Positions 52,999 through 61,394 of a stretch of DNA of 64,000 bases are shown here, piece by piece (the stretch's first letter is position 1; each line of letters opens with the position of its first letter). Under the pieces are notes generated by a model, which had not been told where the DNA came from, did no database searches, and saw only the letters and a list, made by a program, of their open reading frames with translations. The translations under genes were made by a program, and so were the position numbers. The DNA comes from Sphingomonas sp. LC-1. GTDB lineage: Bacteria; Pseudomonadota; Alphaproteobacteria; Sphingomonadales; Sphingomonadaceae. Where the stretch lies: the NCBI RefSeq assembly GCF_025371035.1, contig NZ_JANZXB010000001.1:372001-436000 (forward strand). Direction: 5' to 3'.

Positions 52999-55254
52999 TT
53001 ATTTCTCCGCCGGCTTATCCTTCACCGTCCGGTCGAGGAAGTTCAGGATCGTATGCCACAGATGCTGCGAGATGACCGGTCCACCGACGCGGTGGGTCTG
53101 ACCGGGATAGAGCATCATTTCGAACGGCGTATCCGTCTTCTGCATTTCGGCGGCAAAGGCGGTCGCATTGTCGAGGAAGACATTGTCGTCGGCCATGCCG
53201 TGGATCAGCAGCAGCGGATCGCGAATCTTGGCCGCATCGGTGATCGCCTGCGACGTTTCGTAGCTCTTCGGATCGGTGCGCGGATCGCCCAGATAGCGTT
53301 CGGTATAATGGGTGTCGTAAAGCTGCCAGTCGGTGACCGGCGCGCCCGATACGGCGGCGGCATAGACGCCCGGCGTCTTCTCCAGCATCTTGATCGACAT
53401 ATAGCCGCCGTACGACCAGCCATAGGTCGCGATCCGAGTCGGATCGACGAAAGGCAAACTCTTTAAATAGTTCGCGCCCGCAAGCTGATCGGCCACCTCG
53501 ACCGTGCCCATGGCGTGGTAGATCGCATCCTCGAACGCCTTGCCGCGATTATACGAGCCGCGATTGTCGATCTGGAAGAAGATCCAGCCTTGGTCGACCA
53601 GATATTGCGGCAGCGCGCCCTGCCAGCCGCGCGTGACCTGCTGACCGGTGCCGGGGCCACCATAATGCTGGAAGAAGACGGGGTAGCGCTTGCCCGGTTC
53701 CAGCTTGGGCGTGATCATCTCCCAATAGAGCGTCGTGCCGTCATCGGCCTTGATCGTACCGAACTTCGTTTCGCGGTGGCTGGCGAGATAGGGGGCATAG
53801 GGATGGCCCGCGACAATCGCATTCTCGTTGATCCAGTTCAGCCGCTTGCCCGTCGTGTCGGCCAGATAGACCTGGGTCGGCTGGCTGGGTCCGGAGCGCG
53901 AGACGATAAGGCGGCTGGCGGCCGAATCCATCGTCGCGCTGTTCGTATAGCCGCGCTCGGTCAGGCGGGTGATGACATCCGGATGCGCGATGTCGACGGC
54001 ATAGACATGCTGTTCGAGCACATCGTCCTTCAGGCCCGTGAAATAGAGCCGACCCTTATTTTCATCGACGCCGACCAGCCCGGTCACGACCCAAGGCCCC
54101 TTGGTCAGTTGCGCCCATTTGCCGTTCGCGAAACGATAGAGATGGCCATAACCGTCCCGCTCCGACCGCCAGATCAGGCTGCCGTCCTTCATCGGGCGAT
54201 AGGCGTCCGACAGGTTCAGCCAGCTTCGCTCACCCGAACGTTCGGTGAAGACCACCGTCGATTTGCCGGTCGCCGGATCGACGCGCAGCATGTCGAGCCG
54301 CTTCTGGTCCCGGCTCTCGCGCTGGACCAGCATCGCCGAGCCGTCCGGGGTCCAGTCGACCCGCGCCAGATAGATGTCGGGATCACTGCCGAGATCGACC
54401 TTGACCCGGCCCGAACCATCCGCCTTCATCACATAAAGGTCGACCAGCGCGTTGGGCGTGCCCGCCGCCGGATAGCGCTGTTCATAGATCTTGGTGCCCG
54501 CCGCGCCGATCGCCGCGCGGACCGCCACCTTGACCGGGGCTTCGTCGAAACGCTCGACGGCGATGTAACGCTCGTCGGGGCTCCACCAATAGCCGGTGAA
54601 GCGGTGCATTTCCTCCTGTGCGACGAATTCAGCCTCACCGAAATGGACGGTGCCGCCGCCTTCCTTGGTCAAGGCCCGCGCCTCGCCCCCAGTCAGCGGC
54701 ATGGCCCACAAATTCTGATCCCGCACGAAGCTGACGAAACCGCCCTTGGGGCTGACGATCGGGTTCAACTCGCCACCTGGCGTGTTGGTCAGGCGACGGA
54801 CCTGCCCGTCCAGGCCGGCAAGGTACAGGTCGCCGTCGAGCGGCACCAGGATCGACTTGCCGTCAGGCGCCCAGTCATAGGCAACGATCCCCTTCGATCC
54901 GCCGATGCGCGCACGTTCGCGCTGCATCTTCTCGGCTTCGGACAGTTCGGCACCGGAGCCGACCTTCTTGGAGTCGACCAGCATCCGCTCCTCACCGGTG
55001 CGCGTGTCGCGCGCCCAGAGGTCCAGCCGTTCCTTCTCGTCGGCCCGTGGGCGCAGCGAGGTCAGCAGCGTACCGTCCGGCGACAGACGAAGCCCGCGCG
55101 GCTGCGATCCCGACAGATCGGGGCTGCCAAAGACGCGCGCCAGCGTCAGATCACCCTGTTTCTCCGGTTCAGCGGCCATGACCGGTGCTCCCATCGCCAT
55201 CGTGATCGACGCCCCGACCGAAGCCAGCGCCAGACCCAGCACCCATTTGCGCAT
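52999..55254 (-). CDS. S9 family prolyl peptidase, dipeptidyl peptidase IV-like
   Basis: A 751-residue secreted or periplasmic peptidase. A signal peptide covers residues 1-28. The N-terminal beta-propeller domain (about 60-490) restricts access to the C-terminal alpha/beta-hydrolase domain (about 530-745). Catalytic Ser614 lies in GWSYGGYMS; the acid residue is in LIHGMADDNVFL and the His in PGQTHRVGG. DPP-IV-like enzymes remove X-Pro dipeptides from peptide N-termini. It appears to stand alone. Confidence 0.93.
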   Translation of the reverse strand: MRKWVLGLALASVGASITMAMGAPVMAAEPEKQGDLTLARVFGSPDLSGSQPRGLRLSPDGTLLTSLRPRADEKERLDLWARDTRTGEERMLVDSKKVGSGAELSEAEKMQRERARIGGSKGIVAYDWAPDGKSILVPLDGDLYLAGLDGQVRRLTNTPGGELNPIVSPKGGFVSFVRDQNLWAMPLTGGEARALTKEGGGTVHFGEAEFVAQEEMHRFTGYWWSPDERYIAVERFDEAPVKVAVRAAIGAAGTKIYEQRYPAAGTPNALVDLYVMKADGSGRVKVDLGSDPDIYLARVDWTPDGSAMLVQRESRDQKRLDMLRVDPATGKSTVVFTERSGERSWLNLSDAYRPMKDGSLIWRSERDGYGHLYRFANGKWAQLTKGPWVVTGLVGVDENKGRLYFTGLKDDVLEQHVYAVDIAHPDVITRLTERGYTNSATMDSAASRLIVSRSGPSQPTQVYLADTTGKRLNWINENAIVAGHPYAPYLASHRETKFGTIKADDGTTLYWEMITPKLEPGKRYPVFFQHYGGPGTGQQVTRGWQGALPQYLVDQGWIFFQIDNRGSYNRGKAFEDAIYHAMGTVEVADQLAGANYLKSLPFVDPTRIATYGWSYGGYMSIKMLEKTPGVYAAAVSGAPVTDWQLYDTHYTERYLGDPRTDPKSYETSQAITDAAKIRDPLLLIHGMADDNVFLDNATAFAAEMQKTDTPFEMMLYPGQTHRVGGPVISQHLWHTILNFLDRTVKDKPAEK

Positions 55255-55459
55255 TCATACCACTCCAGACCCTAGTCCGTCGGATCACCCCCGACGCGTC
55301 GGGCGGCGTTATCGCGACGGCACGACGATCCGGCAAGCGCGATCCGAACGGCCGATCGCCAGGCTGCGCGATACCCACTCCCCTCGCAACCTTTCCGCCG
55401 CGCCAATCTTCGTAAACTCCGCGTTAACGAAATTTGGGTAAAGCTTTCATGCGGGTGCG

Positions 55460-56158
55460 ATGACGAACTGGAATCGTCGTCGTGCCACGCCCAACATCGG
55501 AACGGACATGGCCGCGACCATCGCATTCGATATTCAGAACGATCGACGGGGTGACATCCGGGCGATCCTGGCGCGGTCGGGGAGCGCGGGGCATCCGCAT
55601 GTCCAGTCGCTGCTGTTGCCGCAGGCCTTGCTGCATGACCTGACCGATGCGGTTCATGCGGTGTGCGCGGTGCATGGAAATCACCCATGCATGATCGATT
55701 ATGCCATGGCGCGCGGCATCCAGATCGAGACCCTGCCCTGGCTGATCCAGTCGTCGACCGCTTTCGGCTATGAACGCGCCTTTCTCGCCAATCTGACCTC
55801 GGCCGCGGGTCCGCTGCCTTCGACGCCGGGACAGGCGCAGACCGATGCCGCGCTGACCCAGTTGCGCCAGACGCTGGAGATGCTGGCCAATTCGGACCGG
55901 CGGGGATGTGCGACCGGTGCGGTCTCGGCCTTGATCCTCGACTGGCGCACGATCCGCCAGCTTCTGGTACAGGCCGCGCGACGCTTCGGCCTGTCCGCCC
56001 CACCCAATCCGATGCCCGAGCCGCTGCTCGACTTCGAGACCGACGAAAACAGCCTGGGCCTTCCCCGTGCGCTGGGGTTCGGCGCGACTCAGTTACTGGT
56101 CCAGCATAACGGCCTGTGGAACCTGCTGGAGGCGCGGGCCAGCGCGCGACGCGGCTAG
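55460..56158 (+). CDS. Conserved-looking protein of unknown function
   Basis: A 232-residue protein with no signal peptide or membrane helix. It contains a cysteine-rich stretch CAVHGNHPCMIDYA near residues 70-83 and a helical C-terminal half (TLEMLANSDRRGCATGAVSALILDWRTIRQLL). A later start at 55508 has a better ribosome site and would drop 16 residues. A GTTAACG sequence lies 31 bases upstream (55423-55429). I recognise no family with confidence. It is co-directional with the CHAP gene. Confidence 0.6.
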   Translation: MTNWNRRRATPNIGTDMAATIAFDIQNDRRGDIRAILARSGSAGHPHVQSLLLPQALLHDLTDAVHAVCAVHGNHPCMIDYAMARGIQIETLPWLIQSSTAFGYERAFLANLTSAAGPLPSTPGQAQTDAALTQLRQTLEMLANSDRRGCATGAVSALILDWRTIRQLLVQAARRFGLSAPPNPMPEPLLDFETDENSLGLPRALGFGATQLLVQHNGLWNLLEARASARRG

Positions 56159-56226
56159 CCACGGCAAAGGCCGCGCGCCCGCTCATCCGGCCGCGCGAAA
56201 CCCACGGCCCGACTGGCTACCGCAAT

Positions 56227-56235
56227 GTTAACCAT
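56227..56235 (+). promoter_or_regulatory. CtrA-like box upstream of the CHAP gene
   Basis: GTTAACCAT matches the alphaproteobacterial CtrA half-site pattern TTAACCAT. It lies 45 bases before the CHAP start codon. A single 9-base match can arise by chance, so this is a candidate only; the DivL-like gene elsewhere in the window shows the CtrA circuit is likely present. Confidence 0.4.
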
Positions 56236-56279
56236 TCCGAACAGTTCACGATTAATCCACGCGGGTTAGCGTGACGATC

Positions 56280-56825
56280 ATGAAAGCTCTGGTGTCCAAA
56301 GCAGTCATATCGCTCTGCGCACTCACGGTCGCTGTCCCGGCCCAAGCGCGATCGCTCCTCGACTATGTCGGGCAATGCGTTCCTTTCGCGCGTCAGGCAT
56401 CGGGCATTTCCATCTATGGCGACGCATGGACCTGGTGGAGCCAGGCCGAGGGCAAATATCCGCGTGGCCATACCCCCCGGGTCGGCGCGGTCGTGGTGTT
56501 CGAGAAGACCGGCCGCCTGCCGCTGGGCCATGTCGCGGTGGTCAGCCGGGTGGTCGAGGATCGGGTGCTGATGCTGACCCATGCCAATTGGTCGATCCAG
56601 AATGGCGAGCGCGGCCATGCCGAACAGGATGTGACCCTGTTCGACGTCTCGCCCGGCAATGACTGGAGCCAGGTCAAGGTCTGGTTCCGCGACTCGGACG
56701 GCCTGGGCAGTTCGACCTATCCGATATACGGCTTCATCTATGGCAAGGGGCGCGCCGCCCCCGAGCTGACCAGCGACAAGCCCGATTATGTCGGTGCGCT
56801 GATCGACGCCTATGTCGCGCGCTGA
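56280..56825 (+). CDS. CHAP-domain secreted protein (putative peptidoglycan amidase/endopeptidase)
   Basis: A 181-residue protein. Start 56280 (ATG) gives a signal peptide ending near AQA-R (residue 23-24); a GTG three codons earlier is possible. The CHAP domain shows the NlpC/P60-like triad: Cys33 in YVGQCVPFAR, His84 in LGHVAVVSRV and an Asn in HANWS. CHAP enzymes cut cell-wall amide bonds. Family and export signal predict a periplasmic wall hydrolase. A CtrA-like box lies upstream. Confidence 0.88.
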   Translation: MKALVSKAVISLCALTVAVPAQARSLLDYVGQCVPFARQASGISIYGDAWTWWSQAEGKYPRGHTPRVGAVVVFEKTGRLPLGHVAVVSRVVEDRVLMLTHANWSIQNGERGHAEQDVTLFDVSPGNDWSQVKVWFRDSDGLGSSTYPIYGFIYGKGRAAPELTSDKPDYVGALIDAYVAR

Positions 56826-56878
56826 TTGCCAGACGGGGTCGCCGGGCATAGACTGCCCCTCCCCATGCTCGGGAGGAT

Positions 56879-57127
56879 ATGTCGATGATGATCCTGTTCG
56901 CCGCCGCCGCATTGATGGCGCAGCCCGAAATCAACCAGCCGACCATCGGTCCGTCGCCGGAGCACTGCGTCCCCGAAGACAAGCGCGTCAGCCAGACCGA
57001 AGCCACCGCTGGCCCCCGCAAGCTCAGCGACATGCCGCCTGCCGAACCGCATTATGCGGTGGTGCGCAACTTCGGGGGCTGCCCCATCCCGGTCACGTTG
57101 CGGAAGCAGGGCACCAAGCGACGCTGA
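56879..57127 (+). CDS. Small secreted protein, unknown
   Basis: An 82-residue frame with a short hydrophobic N-terminus (MMILFAAAALMAQP) that could be a signal peptide, followed by a region with two cysteines (EHCVPEDK and GGCPIPVTLRKQ) that could form one disulfide. GGAGGA lies a few bases upstream. I recognise no family; its two-cysteine, exported pattern recalls other small envelope proteins in the window. Confidence 0.6.
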   Translation: MSMMILFAAAALMAQPEINQPTIGPSPEHCVPEDKRVSQTEATAGPRKLSDMPPAEPHYAVVRNFGGCPIPVTLRKQGTKRR

Positions 57128-57178
57128 TCCTTCTCCTCTAAGGCGATCTGCTGCGAACCTCGGCCTTTCCGATCTCCC

Positions 57179-58273
57179 TCAGCCTGCCGCAGGCCGGTGG
57201 ATCACCCCGCCGGTCATCGCCTCCGGCACGCCCGTGGTTCCTGGAAAGCTGATCGGCCGTTCGTTCAGCCGGCGCACCGCCATATAGGCGAACCCCTCCG
57301 CCTCCAGCGCGTCGCCATTCCAGCCGAGCCGATCGGTCGGCTCGGGGGTAAGCCCCGTCGCCTCCGCGATCATGCGCAGCATCGTCGCATTGTGCCGCCC
57401 GCCCCCGGCGACCAGCAGCCGCCTGGGCCGCTCGGGCAAATGGTCGAGCGCGCGCGCGACCGTCTGTGCGGTAAAGGCCGTCAGCGTCGCCGCCCCGTCC
57501 GCCGCCGACAACCCGCGCGCCGGTTGAATGGTGAAGTCGTTGCGGTCCAGTGACTTGGGCGGTGCGAGGTCGAACCAGCCATTGTCCATCATCGTGTCGA
57601 GAACGGTCGGCTCCACCCGACCTGACGCCGCCAGCGCACCGTCCGCATCGAAGCGCTGCCCGCTCTCGGCCTCCATCCAGCTATCGATTAGGCCATTGGC
57701 GGGCCCGGTGTCGAAGGCGACGAGCGCCCCGTCGCGACCGATCCAGGTGATGTTGGCCACCCCGCCCAGGTTCAGCACGGCCAGCGGCTTGTCGAGCCCG
57801 GTGGCCAGCGCGGCGTGATAGACGGGCATCAATGGCGCCCCCTGCCCGCCCACCGCGACATCGGCGGAGCGGAAGTCCGAGACGGTGACGATCCCGGTGG
57901 CGTCCGCCAGGGCCTGTCCATCCCCGATCTGCCAGGTCCAGCCGCGATCGGGGCGATGTGCGACCGTCTGGCCGTGGAAGCCGATCACCTCCACCGCATC
58001 GGCGCCGATCCCGGCATCGCGCAACAGTTTCTGCACGACCATCGCATGGGTCCGCACGATCAACTCGCCCGCCGCGACGATCGGCGGGCTGGCGCGCGGT
58101 CGGTCGAAGGTCAGCGCGAGCGCGGTGGCCTCGGCCAGTTCGGCGCGCGCGACATCCGAATAGGCCTCCGAACGAAAGGCGACGGGACGGACCTGGGCCT
58201 CGCCGTCCGTCTCGACCAAGGCGGCGTCCACGCCGTCGAGCGAGGTTCCCGACATCAATCCGATCGCCAGCAT
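57179..58273 (-). CDS. anmK: Anhydro-N-acetylmuramic acid kinase
   Basis: A 364-residue kinase of peptidoglycan recycling that opens 1,6-anhydro-MurNAc with ATP to MurNAc 6-phosphate. The family start is GLMSGTSLDGVDAALVE, so ATG 58273 is chosen over one 12 codons earlier. The ATPase fold shows GFHGQTVAHRP and VAGGGRHNATM, as in sugar-kinase/Hsp70-type nucleotide pockets. Its product feeds the amgK-murU route found at 35-37 kb. MupP, the phosphatase expected between them, is not in the window. Confidence 0.95.
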   Translation of the reverse strand: MLAIGLMSGTSLDGVDAALVETDGEAQVRPVAFRSEAYSDVARAELAEATALALTFDRPRASPPIVAAGELIVRTHAMVVQKLLRDAGIGADAVEVIGFHGQTVAHRPDRGWTWQIGDGQALADATGIVTVSDFRSADVAVGGQGAPLMPVYHAALATGLDKPLAVLNLGGVANITWIGRDGALVAFDTGPANGLIDSWMEAESGQRFDADGALAASGRVEPTVLDTMMDNGWFDLAPPKSLDRNDFTIQPARGLSAADGAATLTAFTAQTVARALDHLPERPRRLLVAGGGRHNATMLRMIAEATGLTPEPTDRLGWNGDALEAEGFAYMAVRRLNERPISFPGTTGVPEAMTGGVIHRPAAG

Positions 58274-58406
58274 CGCCTTCCAACCTTTAACTACGTTAGT
58301 TTCCCTCATGCCGGGATCGGCCGGACCTGTCGACCATCCACATTAAGCGCGACGATGCACGCATCTGGAAAAGCGATCCGATTTGGACTATGTGCGCGCG
58401 TATCCC

Positions 58407-59759
58407 ATGGCAACCAAACTCCCTACTCCGCCGCGCGTCGGCATGGTCTCGCTCGGCTGTCCCAAGAATCTGGTCGACAGCGAACGCATCCTGACCCAGC
58501 TTCGCGCCGATGGCTATCAGATGTCGCCCGACTATGCCGGGGCCGATGTCGTGCTGGTGAACACCTGCGGCTTTCTCGACTCCGCCAAGGAGGAAAGCCT
58601 GGAGGCGATCGGCGAGGCGATCAAGGAAAATGGCCGCGTCATCGTGACCGGCTGCATGGGCAAGGAAGCCGAGGCGATCCGCACCCGCTTCCCGGACGTG
58701 CTCGCGATCACCGGCGCGCATGAATATGAGCAGGTGGTCGAGGCGGTCCACGCCGCCGCGCCCGCCAACCTGTCGCCCTATATCGACCTGATCCCGGACG
58801 CCGGGCTGAAGCTGACCCCGCGCCATTACAGCTATCTGAAGATTTCCGAGGGCTGCAACCACCGGTGCAGCTTCTGTATCATCCCGTCGCTTCGCGGCGA
58901 CCTGGTCAGCCGCCGCCCCGACGCCATCCTGCGCGAGGCGGAGAAGCTGGTCGCGGCGGGCACGCGCGAGTTGCTGGTCATCAGTCAGGACACCTCGGCT
59001 TATGGCATCGATATCCGCCGCGAACCGCGGATGTGGAAGGGGCAGGAGGTCGTGCCGCACATGACCGACCTGGCCCGCGAACTGGGCAAGATCGCGGCCC
59101 CAGTGAACGGTTGGGTGCGGCTGCACTATGTCTATCCCTATCCGCATGTGGATCAGGTGATCCCGCTGATGGCGGAAGGGCTGGTGCTGCCCTATCTGGA
59201 CATTCCCTTCCAGCATGCTGCGCCGTCGGTGCTCCGCCGCATGAAGCGGCCCGGCAACGATGCCAAGGTGCTCCAGCGCATCCACCAGTGGCGCGACATC
59301 TGCCCCGATATCGCCATCCGCTCGACCTTCGTCGTCGGCTTCCCCGGCGAGACGGAGGAGGATTTCGAATATCTGCTCGACTGGCTCGACGAGGCGCAGC
59401 TCGACCGGGTCGGTGCCTTCCGCTTCGAGCCCGTCGAGGGTGCCGCCGCCAACGCCCTGCCCGATCACGTCCCCGAGGAGGTGAAGGAAGAGCGTTACGC
59501 GCGGATCATGGAAAAGACCGCCGCCATCTCCGCCGCCAAGCTGGCCGCCAAGGTCGGCCGCACCCTGCCCGTCATCATCGACGCGGTGGACGAGGAAGGC
59601 GGCGCGACCGGCCGGTCCCAGGCCGACGCACCCGAAATCGACGGCGAGGTCTTCCTGCGCGATGCCGCCCATCTCTCGGTCGGCGATATCGTGAAGGTCG
59701 AGATCGAGGATGCCGACGAGCACGATCTCTATGGCGTGCCTGTCATGGGGAACGGATAG
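58407..59759 (+). CDS. rimO: Ribosomal protein S12 methylthiotransferase RimO
   Basis: A 450-residue radical SAM enzyme that adds methylthio to Asp88 of ribosomal protein S12. The UPF0004 domain carries cysteines in [14 protein letters not shown] and VTGCMGKEA; the radical SAM cluster is Cys150-x3-Cys154-x2-Cys157 (CNHRCSFC). A C-terminal TRAM RNA-binding-like domain ends the protein. Start 58407 is used; a TTG eight codons earlier lacks support. It is divergent from anmK. Confidence 0.96.
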   Translation: MATKLPTPPRVGMVSLGCPKNLVDSERILTQLRADGYQMSPDYAGADVVLVNTCGFLDSAKEESLEAIGEAIKENGRVIVTGCMGKEAEAIRTRFPDVLAITGAHEYEQVVEAVHAAAPANLSPYIDLIPDAGLKLTPRHYSYLKISEGCNHRCSFCIIPSLRGDLVSRRPDAILREAEKLVAAGTRELLVISQDTSAYGIDIRREPRMWKGQEVVPHMTDLARELGKIAAPVNGWVRLHYVYPYPHVDQVIPLMAEGLVLPYLDIPFQHAAPSVLRRMKRPGNDAKVLQRIHQWRDICPDIAIRSTFVVGFPGETEEDFEYLLDWLDEAQLDRVGAFRFEPVEGAAANALPDHVPEEVKEERYARIMEKTAAISAAKLAAKVGRTLPVIIDAVDEEGGATGRSQADAPEIDGEVFLRDAAHLSVGDIVKVEIEDADEHDLYGVPVMGNG

Positions 59760-59854
59760 GCTTTACGACAACCCGGGCGGGGCCGGGTGGTACAGATCCC
59801 GGACCACTCTCCCCCAACCGTTCGCATCGCGCGAAGTCGGGATGGCGTCCCGTA

Positions 59855-59935
59855 GCCTTCGACTTCGCTCAGGCTGAAGGGAGGGCAGCCCCTTTTTCCT
59901 ACGCCCATTCAGGCTGAGCGAAGTCGAAGCCCACG
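59855..59935. repeat. Class B inverted pair between rimO and the serine hydrolase
   Basis: CTTCGACTTCGCTCAGGC begins at 59857 and its reverse complement half, ending GAAGTCGAAG at 59929, lies at 59908-59929. Across 22 bases the halves differ at only one position, giving a large hairpin with about 29 bases in the loop. Confidence 0.85.
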
Positions 59936-59993
59936 CCCCCACCCTCCAACGCGCCCGTTGCACCGCCCCCGCAAACCTGCTTCCTTGGGGCGC

Positions 59994-61394
59994 ATGAGAT
60001 ACCCCTATTTGCTGGCGGCGATCGCGTTCATCGCCCCCGCCCCGCTGCTCGCCCAGGCGCTGACCCCGGCGGAAACCCAGAAGATCGATACGCTGGTGAC
60101 CAGGACGCTGGCCGATACCGGTGTCCCCTCCGCCTCGATCGCTGTGGTGCGCGGCGGCAGGATCGTACTTGCCAAGGCCTATGGCAAGCAGTTCGAGGGA
60201 CAGACCGGACCTGCCGACCCGAAACTCCCCTATCAGATCGCCTCGGTGTCGAAGCAGTTCACCGCCACGGCCATCCAGTTGCTTGCCGATGACGGCAAGC
60301 TCTCGCTCGACGACAAGGTCGGCCAATATATCCCCGGCATTACCGGTGGCGACACGATCACCATCCGCCAGTTGCTCAGCCACACCTCGGGCCTGCGGGA
60401 CTATTGGCCGCAGGATTACAGCTTCAAGGCGATGGCGACCCCCACCACGCCGCAGGGGATCGTCGACCGCTGGGCCAAAGCGCCGCTCGACTTCGTGCCC
60501 GGCGCGCAGTGGCAATATTCCAATACTGGCTATGTCGTCGCGGGCATGATCGTCGAGAAGGTGTCCGGCCAACCGCTGTTAGACTTCCTCCAGGCACGAG
60601 TGTTCCGTCCGCTCGGCATTCGTGCGGTCGACCAGGACAAGGCGGTCGGCCCCGGCTTCCCGCAAGGGTATCTGCGGCACGCGCTCGGCCCCGTCCGCGT
60701 CGAGACACCCGCCGCTTCGGGCTGGCTCTATGCGGCAGGAGAATTGTCGATGTCGCCGCAGGATCTGGCCAAATGGGACGTGGCGCGGATGAACCGCACG
60801 CTCCTTCCGGCCAAGCTGTGGGAAGAGCAGGAGAATCCGGTCAAGCTGACCGACGGGTCCAACACCAATTACGGTCTGGGTGTCGGGGTCGGCTCCGACA
60901 ATGGCCGCCGCTTCGTCGAGCATAGCGGCGAGGCGGTCGGCTTCCTGACCGAGAATATCGTCTACCCGGATGACAAGGCTGCCGTGGTGGTTGCGGTCAA
61001 CGCCTGGTTCGCGGATGCGCAGGGACGAATCGCCAAAGGCATTTCGGAAATCGTCCTGCCCGCGCCCCAGGTCAGTGCCGAGGACGCCGCCGCGCTCGAC
61101 CGCGCCAAGCGCGTCTATACGCAGCTTCGGATGGGCAGTCTCGACCGCATGCTGCTGACCGAGGATGCGGCCTATTATTTCACGCCCGCGACCATTGCCG
61201 ACTATAAGGCCAGCCTGTCTCCGCTGGGCGCGCCGACCAAGGTCGAGCAGGTAGGGCGCACGCGCCTGCGCGGCGGTTTCGTCAACCGCTCCTACCGGGT
61301 CACCTATCCGACGCGGTCCTTGCGGATCAGCACCTATGCCGAACCCGGTACCGGCGGGAAGATCGAGCAATTTCTGGTGAGCCCTGTCGAATGA
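59994..61394 (+). CDS. Serine hydrolase of the beta-lactamase/penicillin-binding fold (class C-like)
   Basis: A 466-residue exported protein. The signal peptide is residues 1-19 (MRYPYLLAAIAFIAPAPLLA). Class-C-type motifs are all present: Ser84-Val-Ser-Lys87, Tyr175-Ser-Asn177 and His310-Ser-Gly312 (the KTG equivalent). Such proteins include esterases, D-aminopeptidases and PBP-like proteins as well as AmpC, so beta-lactamase activity cannot be inferred. A C-terminal extension (about 365-466) is unlike AmpC. Its stop overlaps the M17 gene start by 4 bases, linking it to a peptidase operon. Confidence 0.9.
   Translation: MRYPYLLAAIAFIAPAPLLAQALTPAETQKIDTLVTRTLADTGVPSASIAVVRGGRIVLAKAYGKQFEGQTGPADPKLPYQIASVSKQFTATAIQLLADDGKLSLDDKVGQYIPGITGGDTITIRQLLSHTSGLRDYWPQDYSFKAMATPTTPQGIVDRWAKAPLDFVPGAQWQYSNTGYVVAGMIVEKVSGQPLLDFLQARVFRPLGIRAVDQDKAVGPGFPQGYLRHALGPVRVETPAASGWLYAAGELSMSPQDLAKWDVARMNRTLLPAKLWEEQENPVKLTDGSNTNYGLGVGVGSDNGRRFVEHSGEAVGFLTENIVYPDDKAAVVVAVNAWFADAQGRIAKGISEIVLPAPQVSAEDAAALDRAKRVYTQLRMGSLDRMLLTEDAAYYFTPATIADYKASLSPLGAPTKVEQVGRTRLRGGFVNRSYRVTYPTRSLRISTYAEPGTGGKIEQFLVSPVE

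Noticed and set aside
53515-55275. 586-residue plus-strand frame opposite the S9 peptidase
   Set aside because: Shadow frame; no motifs, and the minus strand has an intact catalytic triad.
55421-55440. Full CtrA site TTAA-N7-TTAA before the 55460 gene
   Set aside because: Only the first half TTAAC is present; the second half does not fall at the required spacing.
59994-61394. Calling this protein an AmpC beta-lactamase
   Set aside because: The SxxK, YxN and HSG motifs are shared by many serine hydrolases; the C-terminal extension and operon with an aminopeptidase argue against a dedicated resistance enzyme.
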